From Polyangiaceae bacterium (GTDB taxonomy: Bacteria > Myxococcota_A > Polyangia > Polyangiales > Polyangiaceae), in the NCBI GenBank assembly GCA_016719945.1, contig JADJYE010000018.1, forward strand, positions 54,541 through 118,540: DNA of 64,000 bases. The letters run 5' to 3'. Shown here piece after piece: positions 53,301 through 60,791 of this stretch. Made by a program: the position numbers and the translations under genes. A model generated the notes under the pieces. The model ran no database searches and was not told the origin of the DNA. It saw nothing but the letters and a program-made list of their open reading frames with translations. How positions within the stretch are numbered: the first letter of the stretch is position 1; every line of letters begins with the position of its first letter.

Positions 53301-54483
53301 CACGCTGGACGCCGCGTCCGGCTCAGTCAAGCGGCAGAGCCAGTACGAGTACGATCCCCGCGGTCACCTGATCAGGCAGCTCTTCTCGGACGGTGAGGTG
53401 CTCGAGCGGCAAAGTGATCGAGTCGGCAACCTCTTCCGGACCAAGGATCGATCGGACAGAGCGTACGCGCCCGGTGGCGTGATCCAGCGCGCGAATGGCA
53501 CCGACTACGAGGTCGATGCCGACGGGTTCCTCATCAAGAAGACGTTGAGCGACGGCGCCGTGTGGAGGTACGTCTGGGACGCTCACGGGCAGCTCACCGA
53601 GGTCGTGCGGCCCGACAAGAAGAAGGTCGAGTTCACCTACGATGCCTTCGGCAGGCGGACCACGAAGACGTTCGACGGCAGGATCACCGAGTACGTATGG
53701 GACGGTGACGATCTCGTCCACGAGCGCGTCAAGGACGCTGCCGGGCAGGTCGTGTCGCCACTCACGACCTGGGTCTTCGAGCCGGATACGTTCACTCCGC
53801 TCGCGAAGATCGAGGGCCGCAAGCGCTTCGGCATCGTCAGCGATCACTTGGGGTCGCCGACCATGCTCGCGACCGAGGCGGGCGAAATCGCATGGCGCGC
53901 GCAGCTCGACGTGTACGGCGTGCCGCGCGAGGAGAGTGTCGCCGGGGAAGAGCGCACCCAGAACCCTTGGAGGTTCCCGGGACAGTACGAGGATCCGGAG
54001 ACGGGCCTCTACTACAACAGGTTCCGGTACTACGATCCGGAGCTTGGGCGGTATCTGAGTGAGGATCCGATCGGTTTGCGCGGGGGGCAGGCTCTCTTTG
54101 GCTACGTCACGAACTCGATCCTCTGGATCGATCCCCATGGGCTCACGGGCGCGTACATCTTCGAGTTCGACACCGGCGAGGTCTACGTCGGCAAGGGGCC
54201 AGAGAACCGATTCCAGACCTCACAGCGAAAGCGCTCGCGCCCGCTACCGGACTCGACGATCGCGAAGAAGGCCCATCTGGATTTTGGCTCGGACAAGATG
54301 GGACTGATGGTCGAAGCTGAGTTGATGCGACGCCATGGGTTCGGGTTGCCGGACACCAAACTGATCAACGCAATCACCTCGCCCGGTGAAGCGCTCCTTG
54401 CCGCAGCATCGGCCGCGGAGCGCCGAAAGGCGCGAGACCTCGCGAACAAGCTTGAGAAGAAGGCCGGCATCGGGTGCAAGTAG
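50377..54483 (+). CDS. rhs: PAAR-RHS polymorphic toxin with C-terminal GIY-YIG-like nuclease
   Basis: This 1368-residue protein begins at GTG 50377, coupled to the TPR gene. It opens with a PAAR-like hydrophobic region (about 1-180, with FVGVVFDPIGAAVGAAMGAV and GGPVIVNGMPTGNTGTEVKN). The RHS core follows (VTGELIAEAIDAELPG, then many YD-type strands such as RLTYDKHRRRTMVHDG and GNRTLELDPLGQVTRWTYDD). The core ends RYLSEDPIGLRGGQ ... WIDPHGL, where the usual Pro before the cleavage site is Ser. The last 111 residues (from 54148) carry a GIY-YIG-like core: AYIFEFDTGEVYVGKG, an Arg in PENRF and a Glu in MVEAELM. Such a tail would nick or cut DNA in a target cell. Assignment of the nuclease family is by motif only. 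Confidence 0.8.
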   Translation: MIAAKFGDPVVGIDCHMVMVPSPAGPVPTPLPHPFVGVVFDPIGAAVGAAMGAVFGGGGPVIVNGMPTGNTGTEVKNIPHIPTPPGISPAPNDAPPGNEGTLVTGSKTVDFAGSSQSRTLSMVMSCNFPLNLPTSICEAVPMGAPVLIGGPEAVDFAAAATQGIRTKWASGKLHKLTKATKGSKRSKVICFLTGHPVDVMTGELIAEAIDAELPGTIPLIFERNYRSRETESLLLGPGWYHFFDAYVEPTKTSTRVRLPDGRPAEHPPLKIGESYFHAPDRYTISREHDSFRLSVPDGLTYVFKPTEPANGGAVRHRLVEIRDRARNVITLTWKGRYVSTIIDTAGREIACRYTREGKLERLVLVHDKAELLLARYAYGADGHLAEVSDPLDHSMRYAYTGGLMVREVHKGGLTFHFEWDWEHTEGWCIRTWGDAGDSDGSCMDLAPGGRAPKAIYDRRLTYDKHRRRTMVHDGRGGISYYEGNALDLVEKEIDATGRTTKYEWDEHAWKTAEENHAGERFEWTYDARGNRTLELDPLGQVTRWTYDDLDRVRSVTTPKGGVFEVEYDHTSQPAVVKRPDGTATLYTRDNFGRLLRADDPMGRSTRFLWSAFHTLTEATDPEGRTTSFDYDVYGRLTAAKDPLGRTLQIVRDAAGQPTLVKLPDGEELSLRYDAEGNVVEQVDARGRKTRMRYAGMGELVEHIDPMGHRVRLRYDEELDLVAVENQAGDLYTFALDRCGRVTHERTFSGTKRMFTHDKAGRTIQVLSGAYRLTKFDRDALGRIIKQTSQGGNPSVLARPTEETFAYDELGVLVAARTPDVDLYLERDLLGRVLREHEIVKATALDASVESRYDAAGLRVERTTNFAHKAEYTWNDAGELVAVRAGLDLDRFALPIKRALPQAAMGSFDIKIARDALGQELARRLPGGVVSTWTRDTWGRATEQRVLTGASTQTAGRDVTRRTYAWASAEEIASITTLDAASGSVKRQSQYEYDPRGHLIRQLFSDGEVLERQSDRVGNLFRTKDRSDRAYAPGGVIQRANGTDYEVDADGFLIKKTLSDGAVWRYVWDAHGQLTEVVRPDKKKVEFTYDAFGRRTTKTFDGRITEYVWDGDDLVHERVKDAAGQVVSPLTTWVFEPDTFTPLAKIEGRKRFGIVSDHLGSPTMLATEAGEIAWRAQLDVYGVPREESVAGEERTQNPWRFPGQYEDPETGLYYNRFRYYDPELGRYLSEDPIGLRGGQALFGYVTNSILWIDPHGLTGAYIFEFDTGEVYVGKGPENRFQTSQRKRSRPLPDSTIAKKAHLDFGSDKMGLMVEAELMRRHGFGLPDTKLINAITSPGEALLAAASAAERRKARDLANKLEKKAGIGCK

Positions 54484-54489
54484 GGAACC

Positions 54490-54840
54490 ATGACGAAATC
54501 ACGTAAGGCCGACCAAGAACGACCGACGGCAACCTGGCGCGAGGATCTTGCGGAGGGAGGATCGTCGCTTACCGAGGAGCAGATCGCGGCAGTTGATGCC
54601 ATCCTCGATCAATTCGTCTCGCGGCTCGAAGGCAGCAGGGACAGGGCACAGATTCTCCAAGTGCTTCACGAGACCGTGAACGCGCTCAACGAATCGGGCG
54701 GACTCCACGGGCGCCTAGGGAACTTCATCGAGACGGATGAGCGAGAGGACCTGGTTCCTTTTCTGCTCGAGGAAGCGAAGCGCGCGGGGCTAGCTCTCAA
54801 GCCCGGCGAAGATCCAACAGCAGCGTGGCGCGAGTGGTGA
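54490..54840 (+). CDS. Putative immunity protein for the RHS toxin
   Basis: This 116-residue acidic protein follows the toxin gene by six bases on the same strand. Its helical core (EEQIAAVDAILDQFVSRLEG and RAQILQVLHETVNALNESGG) has no named family. Position, small size and acidity fit a cognate immunity protein against the GIY-YIG-like tail. The binding interface cannot be predicted from sequence. Confidence 0.65.
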   Translation: MTKSRKADQERPTATWREDLAEGGSSLTEEQIAAVDAILDQFVSRLEGSRDRAQILQVLHETVNALNESGGLHGRLGNFIETDEREDLVPFLLEEAKRAGLALKPGEDPTAAWREW

Positions 54841-55019
54841 GGAACACGTGCAGGGGCGCCTCCGGGTCCCGGTGCCGATCGCCTACACTGGCTGAGCCGG
54901 ACAACATCGCGATCTCCCGCCGGTGCTAGGAGAAGGAGCGACGAATCCCTTGCGGCTGCCATTTCACACGCAGGAGCGGCCTCGAGCCGCGTGGGAGCAG
55001 GCCGGCTCAACAATCCAGG

Positions 55020-55490
55020 ATGGCGGAACGGAAGGTGCAGACGTCCCTGAAGAGACTGGTCGGGAGGAGCATCTCGCGACCGCACGAGCCAATCTCGAAC
55101 GACGAGGCAAGCCGCGTCGCTCTGAGCCTCGGTTTCGATCTTCCCTTCGACTTGCGCCGCCTCTACTCGCTCGTGAGGGCAGGGACGTTTCGGCGACGGT
55201 TCTTCGCGAACGACAAGTACGAGTACGAGATCAACGCTTTGATCCCGGCATCGAGTGGCAGCCCCCGTAACGTCGCGACCGTCTACGACGACGTGGTGCG
55301 ACGCCGACACCTGATACCGGTCGGGCTACTGCCTTTCGCAACGGGAAGCGGTGGTGACTTCTACTGCGTGGACCTGAAGGACTCGAGCATCCTCTTCGTC
55401 CCCATGGATCCTCCCGGAAGCAGTCCGCGGCTTGTGGCGACGACGTTGGAAGACTTCCTCGGCGGGCTCGCGGAGGAACTCGACTTCTGA
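55020..55490 (+). CDS. SMI1/KNR4-type immunity protein
   Basis: This 156-residue protein has the SMI1/KNR4 pattern of L-P-x-D-[LY]-R-x-[LF] (FDLPFDLRRLYSLVRAG), followed by NALIPASSGSPRNVATVYD and PVGLLPFATGSGGDFYCVDL. Proteins of this family often neutralise polymorphic nuclease toxins and are frequently found in arrays. It lies 179 bases after the first immunity gene and is followed at two bases by a second SMI1/KNR4-like gene. It is probably an additional or orphan immunity protein. Confidence 0.75.
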   Translation: MAERKVQTSLKRLVGRSISRPHEPISNDEASRVALSLGFDLPFDLRRLYSLVRAGTFRRRFFANDKYEYEINALIPASSGSPRNVATVYDDVVRRRHLIPVGLLPFATGSGGDFYCVDLKDSSILFVPMDPPGSSPRLVATTLEDFLGGLAEELDF

Positions 55491-55492
55491 CG

Positions 55493-56050
55493 ATGCGTCA
55501 AGAACCGTTGAGCGACGACTGCATCAGGTGGGACGAGATGTTGGTCGAGGGCACGGCGAGAGGGATGCCGGCAGAGCCCAAGTCGTTGCCCGCGGGCCTA
55601 GACCTAGACACCTTGCCTCCCTCCTACCTTCGCTTCATCGAGCGCTTTGGGTACGGCCGCACTGCGTGGCTCTTCTTGATCTTCCCGGCTGTGGCGGAGG
55701 GATGCGACTCGCTGAAGTCTCGGAGCAACGATCTCCGAGCGATGCTTCTCGAGAGCCTCGAGTTGGAGCTGGTGGAGTTCGAGCCTCATGGCGCCCCCGG
55801 GCTACTACAGCGATGCGTGCCTTTCGGGATCGGCGAGAACGGTGAGACCTTGGTTTGGGACCCCGATGATCGGGACGCGAGCGGCGAGCTTCAGATCTAT
55901 CTGGTAGGAAGCAAGACGCTCGGTGTGTGGCGGGCAGGTCGAAGGCTGGAAGAGTTCGTGGCGATGGTGACATCGGACGCCATCAAGACGATCTTTCCAG
56001 GTCACTCGCCCTTTCCGAGGACGTTCGTTCCACTTCGGCTCGCTCCATGA
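55493..56050 (+). CDS. SMI1/KNR4-like immunity protein, second copy
   Basis: This 185-residue protein starts two bases after the previous gene. It shows the same fold pattern (LPPSYLRFIERFGYGRTAWL, PFGIGENGETLVWDPDDRDA) but low residue identity to its neighbour, so it is not a recent duplicate. A polyimmunity locus is the most likely role, protecting against related toxins of rival strains. Confidence 0.65.
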   Translation: MRQEPLSDDCIRWDEMLVEGTARGMPAEPKSLPAGLDLDTLPPSYLRFIERFGYGRTAWLFLIFPAVAEGCDSLKSRSNDLRAMLLESLELELVEFEPHGAPGLLQRCVPFGIGENGETLVWDPDDRDASGELQIYLVGSKTLGVWRAGRRLEEFVAMVTSDAIKTIFPGHSPFPRTFVPLRLAP

Positions 56051-56091
56051 CGCGAGGCAGAGCGCCGCAGATCTTTGCAATCAAGCCTCAA

Positions 56092-56676
56092 TTATCGATT
56101 CCGGCTCCAAGGTTTCCCGGTCGAGAACCCGTACTCGTCCAATTCGTCCTCCGGCTCCTCCGGCTCCTCCGCATCGGGTCGCGGATTGGGGTCGCGGAGC
56201 GTGAAGCACTTGTGGCACGGCACCAGCCGCTGTTGGACTGCGGCGTCCTCCAAGGTCAGGCCCGGATGTCGTCCACCAAGAAGGGATCGACAGGTCGCAC
56301 GGTGGAAGCGACCCCAGCGAGGAAAGACGATGTCCGTTGGAGCGAGCTCCACCCATCGTCTCCATGGCAGCTCCTCCAACGGCCGAGGCTCGACGACGGG
56401 CCGCGGGCGCGGGGGTGAGGCTTCCTGCCGATCAATGATGTCCGGCCATCTCTCCTTGTACAGGGGTCTGGGATCGGCCATGAGCGCCTCCCAGTTCTTG
56501 CGCTGCCAAGCGGTAGGCTCGATGAACAAGCGGGGTCTGCGGTGCGTGCAGCCGCGGACGGGGCAGCCGTACTCGCGTGCGACCCAGCGGTCGCCCTCGC
56601 CAAGCTCCACCAGCCCATGACGCCGTCGGAGGCGAACCTCGGGATGGATTGGGCAGCGCGGCTCCTCTTCCGCCAT
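56092..56676 (-). CDS. Hypothetical Cys/His-rich protein
   Basis: This 194-residue protein begins MAEEEPRCPIHPEV and has a possible zinc-binding arrangement of Cys and His (CPIHPE, YGCPVRGCTH, CHKCFTLRDP). The rest is Arg/Pro-rich. No family is recognised. It lies opposite in direction to the immunity genes, at the end of the T6SS cargo block. A DNA- or RNA-binding role is possible but unsupported. Confidence 0.5.
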   Translation of the reverse strand: MAEEEPRCPIHPEVRLRRRHGLVELGEGDRWVAREYGCPVRGCTHRRPRLFIEPTAWQRKNWEALMADPRPLYKERWPDIIDRQEASPPRPRPVVEPRPLEELPWRRWVELAPTDIVFPRWGRFHRATCRSLLGGRHPGLTLEDAAVQQRLVPCHKCFTLRDPNPRPDAEEPEEPEDELDEYGFSTGKPWSRNR

Positions 56677-56822
56677 GCTCGGATGCTACCGAGGCCCTCG
56701 CTCTGGTTCTAGCCGCGCCGATCCGAGGGCCGCGGGAAGATCGCCCTAGTTTCGAAGGTGTCGCCGGCCACGTTGGAGCCGGCGATGACTACCCGGCCGA
56801 CCGAGCGGCATCGGCGAAATAG

Positions 56823-56852
56823 TTGAGCAGCCCGACGCTCTGGTCCGCATCT
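56823..56852 (+). promoter_or_regulatory. Promoter-like motif copy 3, before a small membrane protein gene
   Basis: The element reads TTGAGCAGCC-N13-CGCATCT and ends 42 bases before the start of the gene at 56895. Spacing equals that of copies 1 and 2. The only other difference in the boxes is A to G in the first box. Confidence 0.6.
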
Positions 56853-56894
56853 GAGAGTAGGGCCCGGAAACCTCAACCTTCGCAAGGGATCGCC

Positions 56895-57329
56895 ATGAAT
56901 CACCTTCCCCTCTGGCTTCGCGTCCTCCTCGGTGTCGCTCTCGTCGCCTTCATCGCCTGGCGCGTTCACAGCCGGTGGCGGGCCGCCAGCGAATACTCCG
57001 AAGGCATGGCCGCCGAGGAACGCGCTCTGCGTGGCGTCCACGCTCAGCTCCTCGAGCACCCGGCTTGGCACCGGCTATGGCAGGCGCTCGCGGCCCGTGG
57101 GATCCATGTCTCGAGCCAGATGCCACAGCCTGGGGCGTTCCAGTTTGGGTTGCTCGCGCTCTCGAATGATCGCGGTGAGCGTGCGCTGCGTCTCGACGAT
57201 CCGTCGTCCCGCTACTTGCAGGCCTACCTCCAGGGGCCGAAGAAGATCGTCGCCTCTCTGGTGATGGCCACCGGCGAGGTCCACGTGAGGGATGCCGGCT
57301 TCGGGGAGTGGCCGTCCGAAGCTCTCTGA
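56895..57329 (+). CDS. Small N-terminally anchored membrane protein
   Basis: This 144-residue protein begins with a membrane helix (PLWLRVLLGVALVAFIAWRV) and continues as a mixed alpha/beta domain (LEHPAWHRLWQALAARGIHV, KKIVASLVMATGEVHV). No family is recognised. Its own copy of the promoter motif at 56823-56852 places it in the putative sigma regulon. It may be a target or effector of the envelope response that the island sigma factor controls. Confidence 0.55.
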   Translation: MNHLPLWLRVLLGVALVAFIAWRVHSRWRAASEYSEGMAAEERALRGVHAQLLEHPAWHRLWQALAARGIHVSSQMPQPGAFQFGLLALSNDRGERALRLDDPSSRYLQAYLQGPKKIVASLVMATGEVHVRDAGFGEWPSEAL

Positions 57330-57401
57330 GGTCGCTGCGCCGGACGCTTGGCCAGAACTGGCCCGCGCGGGTAGCGTCGTGCTCTCCGAACGGAGGACAC
57401 G

Positions 57402-57782
57402 ATGGCGACCGCTGCGAAGAAGAAGACCAAGAAGTCGAAGTCCACGAAGGCGGGCAAGAGCGAGTTCGGAGCCAAGGCCGAGTTCATCCGGTCGAAGCCG
57501 CTTGGTATGCCCGCGAATCAGGTGGTCGAGGAGGGGGCGAAGCAAGGCCTGTCGATGAGCGCGAACCACGTGTACGCCGTCAGGGCCGAGATGCGGAAGA
57601 AGCAGAGGGGGTCGGCAAAGACTGCGACTCCGCCGCCGTCGGTCGCGCCGGCAAGGGCGCCCGCTACCACCACGCGGCCCAGCAACTTGGAGGCGCAACT
57701 TCGGCACGCGATCGCCGAGCTTGGCCTCGCGCGTGCCCGAGCGATCCTCGCCGAGATCGAGAAGGCCTTCGCAGGTGGCTGA
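57402..57782 (+). CDS. Small basic protein of a Myxococcota-type family
   Basis: This 126-residue protein opens with a Lys/Ala-rich tail (TAAKKKTKKSKSTKAGKSEF) and has a short helix-turn region (AKAEFIRSKPLGMPANQVVE and LSMSANHVYAVRAEMRKK). The sequence pattern (FIRS-P-x-MPA, then VYxVR) is common among small proteins in this group of bacteria, which suggests nucleic-acid binding. Its end overlaps the next gene by eight bases. Confidence 0.55.
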   Translation: MATAAKKKTKKSKSTKAGKSEFGAKAEFIRSKPLGMPANQVVEEGAKQGLSMSANHVYAVRAEMRKKQRGSAKTATPPPSVAPARAPATTTRPSNLEAQLRHAIAELGLARARAILAEIEKAFAGG

Positions 57783-58389
57783 CGAGGAGGTTGCGGCCTC
57801 GGCGAAGAGCCGCCCGCGAGCCGGGAACCCGCAAGCACTGATCGCTGCGCTCGCGCTTGTCGCGACAACGTCGTGCGCGGGTGGTGGGAGCGAAGCCAAC
57901 CCACGCTCGACCAACAGCGCCGAGCCGGCAGCCGCCTGCGCAGACCCTGGACTCGATCCCGCGCCCGAGTACGAGATCCACACCCTGGTCAACGGCCAGA
58001 GGCGTTGCCTCGACCTCGACCAGAACAGCATGCACGACGATTGGAAAACGCTTCAGCAAAAGGAATGCAACGGTTCGACCAACCAGCGCTGGCGCATTCC
58101 GGTCGAGCAGGGGTGCCGGAATCTCGCGAACGTGCAGGCGTCGAACGAGCTGGGGCCGGCGAGTGCGTGCCTCATGATCGGCCCTATGCCGATGGGCTCA
58201 GATGAGTTCGCGTTCCGATGCTCTCACCGGAACGCGAACTGGTTCGGGTTCCCGTCCGGTGAGATCAAGTCCTACTACCTCGACGCATGCCTCGACTGGA
58301 AGAACGAGCACCCCGATCCCGGAGGGAAGGTGCAGATCAAGGAGTGCAACGGGTCGCCGAACCAGAAGTGGTACTTCACGCGAAAGTAG
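57775..58389 (+). CDS. Exported ricin-B-lectin-like (QxW) protein
   Basis: This protein starts at GTG 57775, with ALIAALALVATTSC as a lipoprotein-like leader and TTSC as a possible lipobox. Two copies of the ricin-type QxW signature follow (CNGSTNQRWRI and CNGSPNQKWYF), with Cys pairs that fit disulphide bonds. The family binds carbohydrates. It would be displayed at the surface or secreted. It overlaps the end of the small basic protein gene. Confidence 0.65.
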   Translation: MADEEVAASAKSRPRAGNPQALIAALALVATTSCAGGGSEANPRSTNSAEPAAACADPGLDPAPEYEIHTLVNGQRRCLDLDQNSMHDDWKTLQQKECNGSTNQRWRIPVEQGCRNLANVQASNELGPASACLMIGPMPMGSDEFAFRCSHRNANWFGFPSGEIKSYYLDACLDWKNEHPDPGGKVQIKECNGSPNQKWYFTRK

Positions 58390-58551
58390 AACCACCCTCT
58401 CGACCGATCCTCCGCGCAGGGGCTCCAAGCGGCGGCGGCGGCGCTCCATAAGAAACGCCCAACGAGCTCGAAGCGTTGAAACGTGACCCATCAGCGACAC
58501 CGGGATGACGCGTAGCTCCCGCGCTCCGAGCCTCCGACGCGGAGGTGACCG

Positions 58552-58878
58552 ATGTCGGAACTGCGGAAGATCGTAGATGAGAGAGACGCACGAGCATGCT
58601 TGTCGGCGCTCGCGAGGTCGGCCGAGCCGCTGCGGGTATGGGCGCGCCGGAGGGGCATCGACGGGCGGTCTCTGCGCGCGTGGAAGATCAATTTGTCCCG
58701 GTCGACGACGGCGCTGGCGAAGCGGTCGACCGCGCAGCTCGTCGAGTTGGTGCCCGCGCCGACGCTGGCGATCACGCGGCGGTACACGGTTCGGGTCGGG
58801 GTCGGTTCGGTCGAGGTGGGCGACGACTTCGAGCCCGGCACCCTTCGACGCATCGTCGAGGTCCTTCGGTCATGTTGA
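58552..58878 (+). CDS. tnpA: IS66 family protein TnpA
   Basis: This 108-residue basic protein has the helical HTH-like pattern (ARACLSALARSAEPLRVWAR, then RRRGIDGRSLRAWK) of IS66 TnpA accessory proteins. It overlaps tnpB and is followed by tnpC. The product is thought to help bind transposon ends; it is needed for transposition of IS66 relatives. Confidence 0.8.
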   Translation: MSELRKIVDERDARACLSALARSAEPLRVWARRRGIDGRSLRAWKINLSRSTTALAKRSTAQLVELVPAPTLAITRRYTVRVGVGSVEVGDDFEPGTLRRIVEVLRSC

Positions 58879-59252
58879 CGTTCTCGCCCGCAGTCCGCGT
58901 GTTCGTCGTGGTGGCGCCGCTCGACATGCGCGGCTCGTTCGACGCGCTGGCCGGCGCCACGCGCCAGCTTGGGCTCGACCCGACGGACGGCCATCTGTAT
59001 CTCTTCCTCAACAAGCGGCGTCGGATCGCGAAGGCACTCTGGTTCGATGGCTCGGGCTGGTGCGTCCTCGCGAAGCGGCTCGAGACCGGCAGCTACCAAC
59101 TCCCGGCGTTCGAGGCCACGGACACCCGGGTGCAGATCGACGGTGCGACCTTCGCCTCGCTCTTGGCGGGCATCGACTTCACCGCCGCGCGCCGCGGCTG
59201 GTATCGACGCGACCTCGATCGAAAGGGGATCGACACGGATCTCCTCACATGA
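58872..59252 (+). CDS. tnpB: IS66 family protein TnpB
   Basis: This 126-residue protein starts at ATG 58872 inside the end of tnpA. It shows the TnpB pattern: PLDMRGSFDALAGATRQLG, then YLFLNKRRRIAKALWFDGSG and ALxxG-type residues (FASLLAGIDFTAARRGW). It is an essential accessory of IS66 elements. Length and order are normal. Confidence 0.85.
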   Translation: MLTFSPAVRVFVVVAPLDMRGSFDALAGATRQLGLDPTDGHLYLFLNKRRRIAKALWFDGSGWCVLAKRLETGSYQLPAFEATDTRVQIDGATFASLLAGIDFTAARRGWYRRDLDRKGIDTDLLT

Positions 59253-59264
59253 TCTCGTGACCAG

Positions 59265-60767
59265 GTGACCGAGGCCGAGGGCGAGAGACTGCTTCGCGAG
59301 AATGCGGAGCTTCGCGCCCAGGTCGAGAAGCTCACCGACCAACTGGCGAAGCTGACGGACCGCATCGCGGAGTTGCTCGCGGTCGCGCAGCGCCGCCAGC
59401 GTAAGCCCTCGCCCGACAAGCCCGCAGCGCCACCGCCCGTCATAGCCGGTGGCGCGAAGCGGGCGTTCGAGGCGCGACCGAAGGCGCCCGAGAAGCCGGT
59501 GCCTCCGGAGCGCGAGAAGAAGCCGCGGCGTCCGACCGGGCGAAAGCCGCTGCCGCAGCATCTCGAAGCCGAGGAGCACGCCCTTCGTCCCGATCGGTGC
59601 GACCACTGCGGTAGCGCCGCGCTGGACGTCGCCGATGAGGTGACCGAGGAGAAGCTGCATGTCGTCAAGGAGCACCAGCGCCGCCGCGTCGTTCGTCGCA
59701 CGACGTGCCGATGTCGCGAGTGCGGCGGGCGCACAACGCCTCGGTCGCTGCCGGCGCCCTACGAGCGCTCCAAGATCACGAGCGAGTGGCTCGCCTGGTT
59801 CGTGCACAACAAGTTCGGGCTGCTCACGCCGCTCGACCGCATTCGGCGTGATCTCGCGGAGCGCGGTGTCCCTCTCGCGATGGGCACGCTCGTCGGTTTC
59901 GTCGAGCGCGCCGCAGATCTGCTCGCGCCGATCGACGGGCTGCACTGGAAGCAGCTCCTCGCTGGGTCGTGGATGGCGACCGACGGCACCGGGCTGAAGG
60001 TCCTCGTTCCGCAGCTCCCGGCAGCGCACAACGGGTACATCGAGATCTATCGGAATCGTGAGTGCGCCGTCTTCGAATACGCGGCCGACAGGACCGGCGA
60101 CGACGTCGTCGCGAAGCTCCGCTCGTTCCGTGGCACGATCACCGCCGATGCCGAGCACCGATTCAACCGTGTCTACGAGTCGGGCGACGTCGTCGAGGCC
60201 GGATGCAACGCTCACGGCCGGCGCAAGTTCCGCGACGCCGAGCAAACCCAGCCGCTGCTTGCGGCGGAAGGCGGCGCCTTCATCGGGGCGATCTACGGGC
60301 AGGAGGAGAAGGCTCGGCTCCTCGGGCTTGAGGGCAAGGCTCTTCAGCGCCACCGCCGCCAACGCATCCGCCCGATCGTGAACCAGTTCGAGAAATGGCT
60401 CGCGTCCGTGAAACCGACGCTTCTGCCATCTGAGCCGCTGATGGCGGCCGTTCAATACTACGAGCGGCACCGCGAAGCGCTCTTCCGCTTCATCGACGAC
60501 CCACAAGTCCCTATCGACAACTCGGCGACCGAGCGAGAATTCCAGAACGTCGCCAAGCTTCGCCTCAACATGCTCTTCGCGGGCAGTACCGAGGGCGCGC
60601 ACCGAGCGTGCGTCCTGCTCGGAATCGTCGCAACTTGTCGCGCCCTCCGCGTCCCGGTGCAGGCCTACCTCGCCTGGGCGTTCGACAGGCTCGGCACCCA
60701 CCGCGACGCCTTCGGGCTCGAGCTCGAAGCGATGACGCCCGCAGCGTTCAAGAAGACGCTCGGCTGA
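59265..60767 (+). CDS. tnpC: IS66 family transposase TnpC
   Basis: This 500-residue transposase starts at GTG 59265. It has a leading coiled coil (ENAELRAQVEKLTDQLAKLT), a Pro/Lys-rich linker, and a Cys-rich zinc region (RCDHCGSAALDVADEV and CRCRECGG). The DDE core follows: MATDGTGLKVL, CNAHGRRKFRDAE and a late ATEREFQNV with the acidic residue. The length suits the family. No frameshift is seen. Confidence 0.85.
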   Translation: MTEAEGERLLRENAELRAQVEKLTDQLAKLTDRIAELLAVAQRRQRKPSPDKPAAPPPVIAGGAKRAFEARPKAPEKPVPPEREKKPRRPTGRKPLPQHLEAEEHALRPDRCDHCGSAALDVADEVTEEKLHVVKEHQRRRVVRRTTCRCRECGGRTTPRSLPAPYERSKITSEWLAWFVHNKFGLLTPLDRIRRDLAERGVPLAMGTLVGFVERAADLLAPIDGLHWKQLLAGSWMATDGTGLKVLVPQLPAAHNGYIEIYRNRECAVFEYAADRTGDDVVAKLRSFRGTITADAEHRFNRVYESGDVVEAGCNAHGRRKFRDAEQTQPLLAAEGGAFIGAIYGQEEKARLLGLEGKALQRHRRQRIRPIVNQFEKWLASVKPTLLPSEPLMAAVQYYERHREALFRFIDDPQVPIDNSATEREFQNVAKLRLNMLFAGSTEGAHRACVLLGIVATCRALRVPVQAYLAWAFDRLGTHRDAFGLELEAMTPAAFKKTLG

Positions 60768-60791
60768 GCGGCGCGCTTGCGCGCCCCGGGC

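Larger units (their letters stand above)
58552..60767 (+). mobile_element. IS66-family insertion element (coding span)
   Basis: Three coupled genes of IS66 type occupy 2.2 kb: tnpA, tnpB and tnpC, all on the plus strand. The element is almost intact by gene content. Terminal inverted repeats are not certain. An imperfect similarity between 58500-58518 and the reverse strand of 60774-60790 is a weak candidate. The element sits between a lectin-like gene and an uncharacterised gene, near the right edge of the island. Confidence 0.85.

Noticed and set aside
60770..60786. Hairpin GCGCGC-TT-GCGCGC as a terminator
   Set aside because: The loop is only two bases and there is no following T-run, so it is not a convincing terminator.
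58500..60790. Terminal inverted repeats of the IS66 element
   Set aside because: The best match (58500-58518 with the reverse of 60774-60790) needs gaps and is only partly identical, so it was not reported as a defined boundary.
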